A stretch of 64,000 nucleotides of DNA. Source: Tepidiforma thermophila. GTDB lineage: Bacteria; Chloroflexota; Dehalococcoidia; Tepidiformales; Tepidiformaceae. This document shows, one piece after another, positions 25,955 to 35,171 of the stretch (position 1 is its first letter; every line of letters starts with the position of its first letter). The DNA lies in assembly GCF_002563855.1 (NCBI RefSeq), contig NZ_PDJQ01000001.1, forward strand, positions 62,001 through 126,000, written 5' to 3'. The translations under genes were made by a program, and so were the position numbers. The notes beneath the pieces are model-generated. The model was given only the letters and a program-made list of their open reading frames with translations. It was not told the DNA's origin and did not search any database.

Positions 25955-27145
25955 ATGGACTTTCGCGATTCCCCGGAAGAGGCAGCGTTCCGGGCCGAGG
26001 TGCGGGCCTGGATCGCGGAGAACCTGCCGGACGCGCTGAAGGGCGATGCCGGCGAAGGTGAATGGGGCCAGCTTTCGAGCGGCCACGAGCGGGACAAGGA
26101 GGCGCTGGCGGAGTGGCGGCGGCGGCTGCAATCGCGGGGATGGGTGGCGCCGGCGTGGCCGAAGAAGTACGGTGGCGCGGAGCTGCCGGTGATGCAGCAG
26201 TTCATCCTGAAGGAGGAGATGGCCCGCGCCCGGGCGCCGCGATTCGGCGGGGTGGGGATCGGCTGGGTGGCGCCGACGCTGATGCAGTACGGCGAGGAGT
26301 GGATGAAGGAGCGGTTCATCGAGCCGATTCTTTCGGGGAAGGAGCGGTGGTGCCAGGGGTTCAGCGAGCCGGGCGCGGGCTCGGATCTGGCGAGCGTGCA
26401 GACGCGGGCGGTACGGGATGGCGACGATTATGTCATCAACGGCCAGAAGATCTGGACGAGCGGCGCGCACATTGCGGACTGGATGATCCTGCTGGCGCGG
26501 ACCGACCCTTCGGCGCCGAAGCACAAGGGGCTCTCGTACTTCCTGGTGGATATGAAATCGCCGGGGATCACGCTCTCGCCGATTATCAACATGGTTGGGA
26601 ACAGCGGGTTCAACCAGGTGTTCTTCGAGAATGTGCGGGTGCCGGCGCGGAACATGGTGGGGGAGGAGAACCGGGGCTGGTACGTGGCGGCGACGACGCT
26701 GGACTTCGAACGGAGCCTGGTGGACCTGTGCGTGGAGTACCGGGCGATCCTCGAGGAGGCGGTTGCCTGTGCGAAGGCGGAGGGGCTGACGAACCTGGCG
26801 TGGGCGCGGCACCGGCTGGCCGATTTGTTCATTGAGGTCGAGGTGGCCCGGAACCTGAGCCTGCGGGTGGTTTCGATGCAGGCGCGGGGGGTGCAGCCGA
26901 ACTACGAGGCGAGCATTGTGAAGCTGTACGCGAGCGAAGTGGAGCAGCGGATGGCTGCGGTGATCTACCGGATGGCGGGGCTGCGGGGGCAGATTACGTC
27001 GCGGGGAGCCTCGCGCTGGGAGCTGCTGATGGGCCGGATCGGCCGGTTCCAGCTGCACTCGGTCGCGGCGACGATCGGCGGGGGCACGAGCGAGGTGCAG
27101 CGGAACATCATCGCGACGCGCGGGCTCGGGCTGCCGCGGGCGTAA
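25955..27145 (+). CDS. Acyl-CoA dehydrogenase
   Basis: 396 residues. It has the same architecture as the enzyme at 18143: DSPEEAAFRAEVRAWIAENL, APAWPKKYGGAELPVMQQFI, WCQGFSEPGAGSDLASVQTR, YVINGQKIWTSGAHIADWM and the ATRGLGLPRA end. It is longer by a GDAGEGEWGQLSSGHERDKE insertion at about residues 30-50. FAD-dependent oxidation of an acyl-CoA in the cytoplasm is expected. It begins a plus-strand run with DUF2277, tesB and an LLM oxidoreductase. Confidence 0.95.
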   Translation: MDFRDSPEEAAFRAEVRAWIAENLPDALKGDAGEGEWGQLSSGHERDKEALAEWRRRLQSRGWVAPAWPKKYGGAELPVMQQFILKEEMARARAPRFGGVGIGWVAPTLMQYGEEWMKERFIEPILSGKERWCQGFSEPGAGSDLASVQTRAVRDGDDYVINGQKIWTSGAHIADWMILLARTDPSAPKHKGLSYFLVDMKSPGITLSPIINMVGNSGFNQVFFENVRVPARNMVGEENRGWYVAATTLDFERSLVDLCVEYRAILEEAVACAKAEGLTNLAWARHRLADLFIEVEVARNLSLRVVSMQARGVQPNYEASIVKLYASEVEQRMAAVIYRMAGLRGQITSRGASRWELLMGRIGRFQLHSVAATIGGGTSEVQRNIIATRGLGLPRA

Positions 27146-27166
27146 GCGGGGAGAGGAGACCGGGGC

Positions 27167-27394
27167 GTGTGCCGAAGCATCCGGACCCTGCGGGGACAGG
27201 AGCCGCCGGCGACTGACGAGGAGGTGCGGGCGGCTGCGCTCCAGTACGTGCGCAAGGTGAGCGGCTACCGCCAGCCATCGCAGCGGAATGCGGCGGCGTT
27301 CGAGGACGCGGTGGCGGCGGTGGCGGCGGCGACGGCGCGGCTGCTCGCGGCGCTCGAGGCCGGGCGGGGAGACCGGGACGCCGGCAGCCGGTAG
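27167..27394 (+). CDS. DUF2277 family protein
   Basis: 75 residues from a GTG start, which places the family's usual first residues (M-C-R-S-I-R-T-L) at the N-terminus. The core EEVRAAALQYVRKVSGYRQP matches DUF2277. The rest is an Ala-rich helix (FEDAVAAVAAATARLLAAL). The family is common in soil and marine bacteria, often near acyl-CoA or coenzyme F420 genes, but its function is unknown. Confidence 0.9.
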   Translation: MCRSIRTLRGQEPPATDEEVRAAALQYVRKVSGYRQPSQRNAAAFEDAVAAVAAATARLLAALEAGRGDRDAGSR

Positions 27395-27462
27395 GCTGAT
27401 TCAACACAAGCGTACGAACGGCCCGGCCCCGGAGCGGGGCAGGGGCGGGAGATGGAGGAACC

Positions 27463-28350
27463 ATGACGGAGGCACGGGAAGCCCCCGGCGGGGCGATTCG
27501 TGAGTTTTTGCGGCAGATGACGCTGGAGCCCGCAGATTACGACCGGTTCCGCGGTGAACCGGGACAGGAAGAGGGGCGCCTGTTCGGCGGGCTGGTGCTG
27601 GCGCAGGCGATTGTGGCGGCCGGGCGAACGGCGAGCTTTGGGTCGATCCACTCGCTCCATGCCTACTTCCTGCGGGCGGGCAAGCCGCAGGACCCGATCG
27701 ACTACACGGTGGAGCGGATTCGCGAGGGACGGAACTTCCTGACCCGGCGAGTGACGGCGGTGCAGGCCGGGCACACCATCTTCGAGGCGTCGGTGAGCTT
27801 CGCCGCGCCGGAGGAGGGGATTTCGCACCAGGCGCCGATGCCTGAAGCGCCGGACCCGGAGGGCTGCCCGCCCTGGTGGACGACGATCGCGCTGCCGCGC
27901 ATGGCGGACATCCCGCCGGCGATGCCGGAGCGGATGCGGAGCCGGCTGGGCCGGCCGATCGACCTGCGATCAGCGGCTGCGCCCACACGCGCGGACGATG
28001 GGACGGGGCGGCTGCCGGCGCGGGCAGTGTGGGGCCGGATGGCTGAGCCGCTCCCGGAGGACCCGCTGCTGCATGCAGCGGCGCTGGCCTACTTCAGCGA
28101 CAGCGGCCTGGTGGCGACCGTTGCGCACCATTACGGGCTGTGGCGGCCCGGCGGAAGCTCGGCGAGCCTGGACCACGCGATGTGGTTCCACCGGCCGCCG
28201 CGGTTCGATGACTGGGTGCTCTATGTGAGCGAGAGCCCGGCAGCGCACGCGGCGCGGGCGATCATGATCGCCGGGATGTACGACCGCTCAGGGACGCGGA
28301 TTGCGACGGTCGCGCAGGAGGGGCTTTTCCGGGCGCCGCGCGAGGGGTAG
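27463..28350 (+). CDS. tesB: Acyl-CoA thioesterase II
   Basis: 295 residues, double hotdog fold. N-terminal hotdog: RLFGGLVLAQAIVAAGRTA, HSLHAYFLRAGKP, NFLTRRVTAVQAG. C-terminal hotdog: ASLDHAMWFHRPPRFDDWVL, which carries the catalytic aspartate of TesB. It hydrolyses acyl-CoA to free acid and CoA, a release valve for beta-oxidation. GGAGGAACC precedes ATG 27463. Confidence 0.95.
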   Translation: MTEAREAPGGAIREFLRQMTLEPADYDRFRGEPGQEEGRLFGGLVLAQAIVAAGRTASFGSIHSLHAYFLRAGKPQDPIDYTVERIREGRNFLTRRVTAVQAGHTIFEASVSFAAPEEGISHQAPMPEAPDPEGCPPWWTTIALPRMADIPPAMPERMRSRLGRPIDLRSAAAPTRADDGTGRLPARAVWGRMAEPLPEDPLLHAAALAYFSDSGLVATVAHHYGLWRPGGSSASLDHAMWFHRPPRFDDWVLYVSESPAAHAARAIMIAGMYDRSGTRIATVAQEGLFRAPREG

Positions 28351-28491
28351 GGCGCGCCGCGGCTCCTCCTCGGCGGGGGCGGAAGCGGGCGTACGGCGGT
28401 GCCGGGAGCCGCGCAGCTTGACGCGGATATTGCGAAGGCGTATGGATGAGGCACGCCGCGCTGAGCGTGGCGCAGCCGCTGGAGGGGCAGC

Positions 28492-29736
28492 ATGAAGTTC
28501 CACTGGTTCCACCTGATGCCGTACCCGTACCTGCCGGACGACTTTAAGGAGCGGTACCGGAGCGTCTGGGTCGACGTTCCGTACTCGCTGTTCGATCCGG
28601 TGAAGGGGCACCACGTCTACAACGAGTACCTCGACGAGCTCGAGTACGCGGAGCGGTGCGGGTTCGACGGGATCTGCTGCAATGAGCACCACTCGAACGC
28701 ATACGGGCTGATGCCGAGCCCGAACCTGATTGCGGCGGCGCTGGCGCGGCGCACCTCGCGGGCTGGGCTGGTGGTGCTGGGGAACTCGATTGCGCTGTAC
28801 AACCCGCCGCTCCGGGTGGCGGAGGAGTTTGCGATGCTCGACGTCATCTCGGGCGGGCGGCTGGTAGCCGGCTTCCCGGTGGGGACGAGCATGGACACGA
28901 ACTTCGCCTACGGGATGACGCCGGCGACGCTGCGGGAGCGATACTACGAGAACCACGACTTCATCCTGCAGGCGTGGACGAACACGGAGACGTTCCACTT
29001 CAACGGGAAGTACAACCAGGTGCGGTATGTGAATCCGTGGCCGCGGCCGCTGCAGCAGCCGCACCCGCCGATCTGGATCCCGGGCGGCGGCTCGCTGGAG
29101 ACGTGGGACTGGACGACGGAGAAGGACTACCTCTACTGCTACCTTTCGTACTTCGGCTACCTGCGCGGCAAGAGCGTGATGGACCAGTACTGGGCGCGGG
29201 TGGATGAGCTGGGCGGGGAGTTCAATCCGTACCGGGCGGGTTTTTTGCAGCTGGTCTGCGTGGCGGAGAGCGACGCGGAGGCGGAGCGGCTGTACAGCGA
29301 GCACGTGGACTACTTCTACAACCGGTGCCTGCACGTCTACGCGGGGTTTGCGGATGCGCCGGGCTACCGGACGCTGCGGACGGTGAAGGCCGGGATCACG
29401 GCCCAGGTGGGCGCGCAGGCGAGCGCACAGCGTGCGGGGCTTACCTGGGCGGACTTCGTGAAGCAGGGGTACGTGATTGCGGGCAGCCCGGAGAGCGTTG
29501 CGCAGCAGATGGAGGAGGTTATCAGGGGGCTGAAGGTCGGTCACCTGATGTGCCTGATGCAGATCGGGAACATGCCGCGGGAGAAGGTGCTCTACAACAC
29601 GAAGCTGTTCGCGGAGAAGGTGATGCCGAAGCTGCGCGGCATCTGGAGCGAGTACGAGGACCGCTGGTGGATCCGGCCGCTGCCGGAGGAGCAGCGGGCG
29701 AAGCCGGCGGAGTGGCGGGAGGCGGTGGGGGTGTAG
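28492..29736 (+). CDS. LLM class flavin-dependent oxidoreductase
   Basis: 414 residues with a luciferase-like TIM barrel: CGFDGICCNEHHSNAYG, LVVLGNSIALYNPPLRVAEE, MLDVISGGRLVAGFPVG and a long C-terminal segment (WTNTETFHFNGKYN) typical of bacterial luciferase-like monooxygenases acting on alkanes or amides. FMN or F420 use cannot be told from sequence alone. A GGAGG ribosome-binding site lies before ATG 28492, and a strong hairpin follows at 29767-29792. Confidence 0.92.
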   Translation: MKFHWFHLMPYPYLPDDFKERYRSVWVDVPYSLFDPVKGHHVYNEYLDELEYAERCGFDGICCNEHHSNAYGLMPSPNLIAAALARRTSRAGLVVLGNSIALYNPPLRVAEEFAMLDVISGGRLVAGFPVGTSMDTNFAYGMTPATLRERYYENHDFILQAWTNTETFHFNGKYNQVRYVNPWPRPLQQPHPPIWIPGGGSLETWDWTTEKDYLYCYLSYFGYLRGKSVMDQYWARVDELGGEFNPYRAGFLQLVCVAESDAEAERLYSEHVDYFYNRCLHVYAGFADAPGYRTLRTVKAGITAQVGAQASAQRAGLTWADFVKQGYVIAGSPESVAQQMEEVIRGLKVGHLMCLMQIGNMPREKVLYNTKLFAEKVMPKLRGIWSEYEDRWWIRPLPEEQRAKPAEWREAVGV

Positions 29737-29766
29737 CCCCGCCCGCGAAGGCCCGGACGAGCAGCG

Positions 29767-29792
29767 AGGCCGCCCCGGTACCGGGGCGGCCT
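29767..29792. terminator. Bidirectional hairpin between LLM gene and pnp
   Basis: A perfect 26-bp palindrome centred on GGTACC (AGGCCGCCCCGG followed by TACCGGGGCGGCCT). It lies between the convergent ends of the LLM oxidoreductase and pnp; CTGCTTTGT follows on the plus strand. The location suggests termination for both genes. Confidence 0.65.
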
Positions 29793-29830
29793 GCTTTGTC
29801 GGCTGTGTTTCGACTGTGCGCGGTTGGGTG

Positions 29831-32218
29831 TCAGTCTTCGTTCATGCCGCCGCCGAAGTCACGGCGCGGGGGCGGGGGCGCGCCTTCAGCGGGCGGGGTG
29901 CGGCGGACCCAGCCGCGGGTGGCGCCGCCGACGGGGCCGGTGCTGGCGGGCGCGGGGCGCGAGGGCTGGGGCTGGCTGGCCCGCTGGGGCTGGGGACCGC
30001 CGCCTCGGCCGCCGCGGTCGCGGTCGGAGGGGCGGGAGCCGCCGCCGGGGCCGCCTGGACCGCCGCCGCGCGGGCCGCGATCGCGGTCGCGGCCGCCGTC
30101 GCGGCTGGCTGCGGCGGCCTGCTCCGGTGTTTCGCCGAGGAGGACGGCGCGGCGGGAGAGGTTGATGCGGCCGAGGTTGTCGATCTCGGAGACCATGACG
30201 GTGACTTCGTCGCCGACTTTGACCTCATCTTCGACGCTGCGGACGTGGTCGGCGCCGAGCTGGGAGATGTGGATAAGGCCTTCTTTGCCGGGGAGGATTT
30301 CGACGAAGGCGCCGAAGTTGAGGAGGCGGGTGACTTTGCCGGTGTAGATTTCGCCGACCTGGACCTCTTTGGTGAGGCCTTCGATCATGCGGATGGCTTT
30401 GCGGGCGACCTCTTCGTTCGGGGAACCGACGATGACGGTGCCGTCTTCCTGGATGTCGATGGTGGCGCCGCCGGATTCGTCCTGGATGCGGCGGACAGTC
30501 TTGCCGCCGGGCCCGATGAGGGTGCCGATCATGTCCTGCGGGATGGTGACCTTGTACATCTTGGGCGCGTAGGGCGAGAGCTCGGGCCTCGGCTCGGGGA
30601 TGACTTCGAGCATGCGCTCGAGGATGTACTGGCGGGCTTCGCGGGCCTGTTCGAGGGCGGTGGCGAGGAGTTCGCGGGAGACGCCGGAGATTTTGATGTC
30701 CATCTGGAGGGCGGTGATGCCCTTTGCGGTGCCGGCGACCTTGAAGTCCATGTCGCCCATGAAGTCTTCCTGGCCGGCGATATCGGTGAGGACGCGGTAG
30801 TTGCCGTCTTCGCCCATGATGAGGCCCATGGCGATGCCGGCGACGGGTGCGGAGATGGGGACGCCGGCATCCATAAGGGCGAGGGTGCTGCCGCAGACGG
30901 AGGCCATGGAGGTGGAGCCGTTGGAGGACATGACCTCACTGACGAGGCGGAGGGCGTAGGGGAACTCTTCTTCGGAGGGGATGACGGGTTCGAGGGCGCG
31001 CTCGGCGAGGGCGCCGTGGCCGATTTCGCGGCGGCCGGCCCCGCGGAGGGGGCGCACTTCGCCGACGGAGTAGGGCGGGAAGTTGTAGTGGTGCATGTAC
31101 CGCTTGTACTCGTCGGGCGAGAGGGTATCGAGCTTCTGCACCATGCTGAGCCCGCCGAGGGTGGCGATGGTGAGGACCTGCGTTTGGCCGCGCTGGAAGA
31201 GGCCGGAGCCGTGGGTGCGGGGGAGGACGCCGACGTGGATATCGAGCGGGCGGATGTCTTTGATCCCGCGGCCGTCGGCGCGGATGCCCTGCTCGAGGAT
31301 CTGCTTGCGCATGGCCTTCTTGATGATGTTCCAGAGGGCATCGGCGATGTCGGCGGAGGTGAAGCGGTCGCCGAACCGCTCCTGGAGTTCCTGGCGGACA
31401 GCTTTATTGGCGTCGGAGCGCTCGGAGGCGGCGGTGGCGACGAGCTCGGGGATGCGGTCCTTGAGGTACTCGCTGATGACGGCGATGGCTTCTTCGTTCT
31501 CTTTGGCCGGGGTGAAGGGCTTCTTCACCGGGGCGACGTCGGCCGCGATCTGCTCCTGGAGGGCGATGATCTTGCGGTTCGCCTCCATGGCGACCTCGAT
31601 GGCCTCGAGGACGACGTCTTCGGAGACCTGCTTGGCGCCGGCTTCGACCATGACGACGGCGTCCTTCGTGCCGGCGACGACGATGTCGAGGTCGCCGCGT
31701 TCGGTTTCATCGAAGGTGGGGTTGACGATGTACTGGCCGTCGAGGCGGGTGACGCGGACGGAGGAGACGGGGCCGTTGAAGGGGATATCGCTGATGCCGA
31801 GGGCGGCGGAGGCTCCGATGGTGATAAGGGTATCGGGCTGGTGTTCGCGGTCGGCGGAGAGGGTGGTGGCGATGACCTGGACTTCGTTGCGGAACCCCTT
31901 GGGGAAGAGGGGGCGAAGGGGGCGGTCGGTGAGGCGCATGGCGAGGATGGCCTCGGTGGAGGCGCGGCCTTCGCGGCGGGGGAAGCCGCCGGGGATTTTG
32001 CCGACGGCGTAGAGCCGCTCCTCGTAGTCGACCGTGAGTGGGAAGAAGTCGATGCCTTCGCGGGCTTCGGCCATGCAGACGGTGACGAGGACGACGGTAT
32101 CGCCGAGGCGGACGGTGACGGCGCCGTTGGCCTGCTGGGCGAGGATGCCGTGCTGGATGGTGAGGGTTTTGCCCCCGATTTCGATTTCGTAGGTGCGTGG
32201 GTCGTTCATGGTGGTCAC
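29831..32218 (-). CDS. pnp: Polyribonucleotide nucleotidyltransferase
   Basis: 795 residues. Two RNase PH domains (about 10-140 and 310-545), the KH domain with LIGPGGKTVRRIQDESGG, and an S1 domain (IYTGKVTRLLNFGAFVEILP). The phosphorolytic-site residues are in PHTHGSGLFQRGQTQ-like (here PRTHGSGLFQRGQTQVLTI). The last 90 residues are an Arg/Gly/Asp/Pro-rich disordered tail (RDRGPRGGGPGGPGGGSRP). It degrades RNA 3' to 5' as a trimer. Downstream of rpsO, the classical order. Confidence 0.98.
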   Translation of the reverse strand: MTTMNDPRTYEIEIGGKTLTIQHGILAQQANGAVTVRLGDTVVLVTVCMAEAREGIDFFPLTVDYEERLYAVGKIPGGFPRREGRASTEAILAMRLTDRPLRPLFPKGFRNEVQVIATTLSADREHQPDTLITIGASAALGISDIPFNGPVSSVRVTRLDGQYIVNPTFDETERGDLDIVVAGTKDAVVMVEAGAKQVSEDVVLEAIEVAMEANRKIIALQEQIAADVAPVKKPFTPAKENEEAIAVISEYLKDRIPELVATAASERSDANKAVRQELQERFGDRFTSADIADALWNIIKKAMRKQILEQGIRADGRGIKDIRPLDIHVGVLPRTHGSGLFQRGQTQVLTIATLGGLSMVQKLDTLSPDEYKRYMHHYNFPPYSVGEVRPLRGAGRREIGHGALAERALEPVIPSEEEFPYALRLVSEVMSSNGSTSMASVCGSTLALMDAGVPISAPVAGIAMGLIMGEDGNYRVLTDIAGQEDFMGDMDFKVAGTAKGITALQMDIKISGVSRELLATALEQAREARQYILERMLEVIPEPRPELSPYAPKMYKVTIPQDMIGTLIGPGGKTVRRIQDESGGATIDIQEDGTVIVGSPNEEVARKAIRMIEGLTKEVQVGEIYTGKVTRLLNFGAFVEILPGKEGLIHISQLGADHVRSVEDEVKVGDEVTVMVSEIDNLGRINLSRRAVLLGETPEQAAAASRDGGRDRDRGPRGGGPGGPGGGSRPSDRDRGGRGGGPQPQRASQPQPSRPAPASTGPVGGATRGWVRRTPPAEGAPPPPRRDFGGGMNED

Positions 32219-32354
32219 GTGGTGTGCTTCATCTCAGCTGCTGGGGTGGCCGTGGGATATGGGCCACGGTGCCCGTTTCGCGGTGGCTCCGCGATGGCGG
32301 GACGCAGGTGAGGAAGTGCGGGCGGGGCGGTTGCGGACCCCGCGAAAGCGAAAA

Positions 32355-32375
32355 GCCTCCGCTATCTGCGGAGGC
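32355..32375 (-). terminator. Intrinsic terminator overlapping the end of rpsO
   Basis: Stem GCCTCCGC / GCGGAGGC with a five-base loop, read on the minus strand and followed by TTTTCGCTTTCG. The rpsO stop codon (32362-32364) is inside the stem. It would separate rpsO from pnp, so part of pnp expression must come from read-through or from its own promoter in 32219-32354, where a second GCCACGG-type hairpin is seen. Confidence 0.7.
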
Positions 32376-32628
32376 CGAGGCGGGCGATGAGTTCGCGGTA
32401 CCGGTTGACGTCGCGGCTGTTGAGGTACCGAAGCTGGCGGCGACGCTGGCCGACGAGCTTCAGGAGGCCGCGACGTGTGTGGTAGTCGTGCTTGTGCACC
32501 TTGAGGTGCTCGGTGAGGTACTTGATCCGCTCGGTGAGGATGGCAACCTGCACCTCAGGCGACCCGGTGTCGTTGGGGTGAGTGCCGAACTCCTTGATGA
32601 GGTCGGTCTTGCGCTCTTTCGTCAGCAA
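32362..32628 (-). CDS. rpsO: 30S ribosomal protein S15
   Basis: 88 residues, full length. Typical S15 segments: [58 protein letters not shown] and a final ARLGLRR. It binds 16S rRNA in the small subunit and commonly represses its own mRNA. The start appears to be TTG at 32628, directly preceded by AACAAGG, an unusual arrangement with almost no spacer. Confidence 0.97.
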   Translation of the reverse strand: MLTKERKTDLIKEFGTHPNDTGSPEVQVAILTERIKYLTEHLKVHKHDYHTRRGLLKLVGQRRRQLRYLNSRDVNRYRELIARLGLRR

Positions 32629-32674
32629 CCTTGTTCTCTGTCTTCCTTTTCCTGTCGTCTCTACGGCTTCACGC

Positions 32675-32680
32675 TAGCAT
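32675..32680 (+). promoter_or_regulatory. -10 hexamer TAGCAT, leaderless promoter
   Basis: TAGCAT ends six bases before ATG 32687. This spacing favours ATG 32687 over the in-frame ATG 32681 that abuts the hexamer. Confidence 0.45.
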
Positions 32681-32686
32681 ATGGGC

Positions 32687-33214
32687 ATGGTTAGCGGCAA
32701 TCGGGGAGGGGGCGAAGGGGTGCTCGTGCTGCTCTCGGGGCTGCCCGGTTCGGGGAAGACGACGCTGGCGCGGCAGCTGACGGAGCGGCTGGGGGCGGTG
32801 CACGTGGAGAGCGATGCGGTGCGGCGGCAGCTCTTTCCGGAGCCGGCCTACACGCCGGAGGAGCACGCGGCGGTGTTCGCGCGGGCGGAGGCGCTGGCAG
32901 CGGATGCGCTGGCCGAGGGGCAGACGGTGGTGGTGGATGCGACGAACCTGACGCGGCGGGACCGGCGGCGGTTCGTGCGGCTGGGGGAGCGGGCCGGGGG
33001 GCTGGTGCGGGTGCGGGTGACGGCGCCGGAGGCGGTGGTGCGGGAGCGGCTGCGCCGTCCGCGGGAGGGGTTTTCGCAGGCGGACGAAGCGGTCTATGAG
33101 CGGATGCTTCCGCGGGCGGAGGCGCTGGACGGCCCGAACGTGGTGGTCGACACGCGCTTCGAGACGGGGCCAAGCGTGGAGCTCATCGCCCGGCTGGTGG
33201 AGCGGCTGCGGTGA
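32687..33214 (+). CDS. P-loop AAA-type kinase (zeta/chloramphenicol-kinase-like)
   Basis: 175 residues. The Walker A motif is LLSGLPGSGKTTLARQL, followed by VHVESDAVRRQLFPEP, the VVVDATNLTRRDRRRFVRLG strand (Walker B-like Asp), and a lid ARGs region VRERLRRPREGFSQADEAVY. This is the family of small metabolite or RNA-repair kinases (AAA_33). No antitoxin-like gene is adjacent, so a zeta-toxin role is not supported. The downstream gene starts at its stop (GTGA). Confidence 0.85.
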   Translation: MVSGNRGGGEGVLVLLSGLPGSGKTTLARQLTERLGAVHVESDAVRRQLFPEPAYTPEEHAAVFARAEALAADALAEGQTVVVDATNLTRRDRRRFVRLGERAGGLVRVRVTAPEAVVRERLRRPREGFSQADEAVYERMLPRAEALDGPNVVVDTRFETGPSVELIARLVERLR

Positions 33215-33543
33215 GGGAGCGGTTTCGGCCGCTGTTGGTGATGCGGGCGTGGCCGGCGCCGGAGCATTTCGAGGCATTCGCCCGGTGGGCGCGGGAGGTG
33301 CACGTCCGCGACACGGGGGCGGTGCCCGGCGTGCGGCGGGTGGAGGTGGGGCTGGCGCCGGAGGGGGTGGTGCTGGTGGTGTACGTGTTTGAAGATGCCG
33401 ATTCGGTGCCGGTGGCGTTGCAAAGCCCGGAGGCGGCCTACGCCCGGGGCACGCTCCAGCAGTGGCTGGGGAAGGTGTACGAGGTGCGGTTCGAGATGCT
33501 GACGGCGGTGGCGCCGGAGCAGGCGTTCGCCTCGATCAACTGA
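33211..33543 (+). CDS. Small dimeric alpha/beta-barrel-like hypothetical protein
   Basis: 110 residues, GTG start overlapping the kinase stop. Segments LLVMRAWPAPEHFEAFARWA, PGVRRVEVGLAPEGVVLVVY and YEVRFEMLTAVAP give a beta-alpha-beta-beta pattern like small ferredoxin-like or EthD-type domains (DUF4286-like). No catalytic residues can be assigned. Translationally coupled to the kinase. Confidence 0.7.
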   Translation: MRERFRPLLVMRAWPAPEHFEAFARWAREVHVRDTGAVPGVRRVEVGLAPEGVVLVVYVFEDADSVPVALQSPEAAYARGTLQQWLGKVYEVRFEMLTAVAPEQAFASIN

Positions 33544-33564
33544 GGCGCGGACAGCGGAACGGCT

Positions 33565-33592
33565 CCGGCCCGCAGCCGGGGCTGCGGGCCGG
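33565..33592. terminator. Bidirectional hairpin between convergent genes
   Basis: CCGGCCCGCAGCC (33565-33577), loop GG, then GGCTGCGGGCCGG (33580-33592): a perfect 13-bp stem. It lies between the ends of the plus-strand hypothetical gene (33543) and the minus-strand aldehyde dehydrogenase (33618). No U-run, as elsewhere in this window. Confidence 0.6.
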
Positions 33593-33617
33593 GCGAGTCG
33601 ATAGAGCGGGGGCGGCG

Positions 33618-35102
33618 CTACTGGAGCTTGATCTGGATGGACTTGGTCTCCATGTACTCCTCGAGGCCGAGGTCGCCGAGTTCGCGGCCGAGGCCGCTCT
33701 GCTTGTAGCCGCCGTAGGGCATGTTGTAGAGGCCGGTGGAGTGGTAGGCGTTGACCCAGACGGTGCCGGCGCGGAGGCCTTTGGCGACTTTCAGGGCGAC
33801 GTTGATGTCCTTCGTCCAGACGGCTGCGGCAAGGCCGTACATGGTGTCGTTGGCGATGCGGATGACATCGTCGAGGTTGTCGAAGGAGAGGACGGAGAGG
33901 ACGGGACCGAAGATCTCTTCGCGGGCGATGGTGGCCTGCGCGGGGACCTCATCGAAGATGGTGGGTTTGACGAAGAGGCCTTTTTCGAGGCCGGGGTCGG
34001 TGGCGCGGGAGCCGCCGGTGAGCAGCTTCGCTTCCTGCCTGCCGCGTTCGAGGTAGCTCTCGATCTTTGCGAGCTGGTTTTCGTTGATGACCGGGCCCAT
34101 GGTGGTGGCGGGGTCGAAGGGGTCGCCGAGCTTGAGCGTTTGGCTGAGGGCGGTGAGCTTCGCGACGAATTCGTCCTTGATCGGCTTCGCGACGAGGAGG
34201 CGGGAGCCGGCCTGGCAGACCTGGCCGCTGTTGAGGTAGATGCCGAAGAAGGCGCCGGCGACGGCGGCATCGAGGGCGGCATCGGGGAAGACGATGTTGG
34301 GGGACTTGCCGCCGAGTTCGAGGCTGACCTTTTTGACGTTGTTTGCGGCGGCGCGCATGACGGCCTTGCCGCTGGCGGTGGAGCCGGTGAAGGCGACCTT
34401 ATCGACGAGCTCGGAGGCGGCGATGTGCTGGCCGACGAGAGCGCCGTTATCGGTTTCGCTGGTGACAACGTTGAAGACGCCGTCCGGCAGGCCGGCTTCG
34501 GCGAGGAGGCCGGCGAGCATGAGGGTGGAGCCGGGGGTGTAGTGGGAGGGCTTGGCCACCATGGTGCAGCCGGCGGCGATGGCGGGGCCGATCTTCCAGG
34601 AGATGAGAAGGAGCGGGAAGTTCCAGGGGGTGATGATGCCGACCACGCCGACGGGTTCATGGGCGACGATGCCGACGGCGTCGGGGATTTGCTGGGTGAA
34701 GGATTCGCCTTTGAGGTTGAGGGCCTTGGCGGCGAAGAGCTGGAAGACCTCGGCGGTGGCCATGACTTCGCCGAGGGCCATGGTCTTAGGCTTGCCGACT
34801 TCGGCGGCGATGCAGGTGGCGAAGGCATCGGCGCGCTCGGCGAGGAGGTCGGCGGCCCGGCGGAGGATGCGTGCGCGGTCGGCGGCGGGGGAGGTGGGCC
34901 AGGAGGTCTCGTCGAAGGCGCGGCGCGCGGCGCGGATGGCGCGCTCGGCGTCTTCGATGCCGCTGTTGGGGTAGACGCCGACGACGGAGCCGTCGTAGGG
35001 GCTGGTGCGGGTGAAGGTTGCGCCGCTGAGGGCGTCGACCCACTGGCCGTCGATGAACTGCTGGTAGGTGGTGACGCCGGGGCGTTCGGCGATGGACGTC
35101 AT
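33618..35102 (-). CDS. Aldehyde dehydrogenase family protein
   Basis: 494 residues, full length. NAD(P)-dependent oxidation of an aldehyde to a carboxylate. Landmarks: VGIITPWNFPLLLISWKIGP, FTGSTASGKAVMRAAANNVK, the catalytic Glu in SLELGGKSPNIVFPDA, the nucleophile Cys in LNSGQVCQAGSRLLV, and EEIFGPVLSVLSF. The C-terminal MPYGGYKQSGLGRELGDLGL end is typical of betaine or phenylacetaldehyde dehydrogenases. A GGAGG-type site precedes ATG 35102. Confidence 0.96.
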   Translation of the reverse strand: MTSIAERPGVTTYQQFIDGQWVDALSGATFTRTSPYDGSVVGVYPNSGIEDAERAIRAARRAFDETSWPTSPAADRARILRRAADLLAERADAFATCIAAEVGKPKTMALGEVMATAEVFQLFAAKALNLKGESFTQQIPDAVGIVAHEPVGVVGIITPWNFPLLLISWKIGPAIAAGCTMVAKPSHYTPGSTLMLAGLLAEAGLPDGVFNVVTSETDNGALVGQHIAASELVDKVAFTGSTASGKAVMRAAANNVKKVSLELGGKSPNIVFPDAALDAAVAGAFFGIYLNSGQVCQAGSRLLVAKPIKDEFVAKLTALSQTLKLGDPFDPATTMGPVINENQLAKIESYLERGRQEAKLLTGGSRATDPGLEKGLFVKPTIFDEVPAQATIAREEIFGPVLSVLSFDNLDDVIRIANDTMYGLAAAVWTKDINVALKVAKGLRAGTVWVNAYHSTGLYNMPYGGYKQSGLGRELGDLGLEEYMETKSIQIKLQ

Positions 35103-35171
35103 GGGGAGGGGCCTCCTTTCGTGCTGTCGGTGGGAGCATATCGAGAGGGGGGAAGGGATGCCAGCGGGCGG

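Noticed and set aside
32687-33214. Zeta-type toxin of a toxin-antitoxin pair
   Set aside because: The P-loop kinase fold fits, but no antitoxin-like gene precedes it and the coupled downstream gene does not resemble one.
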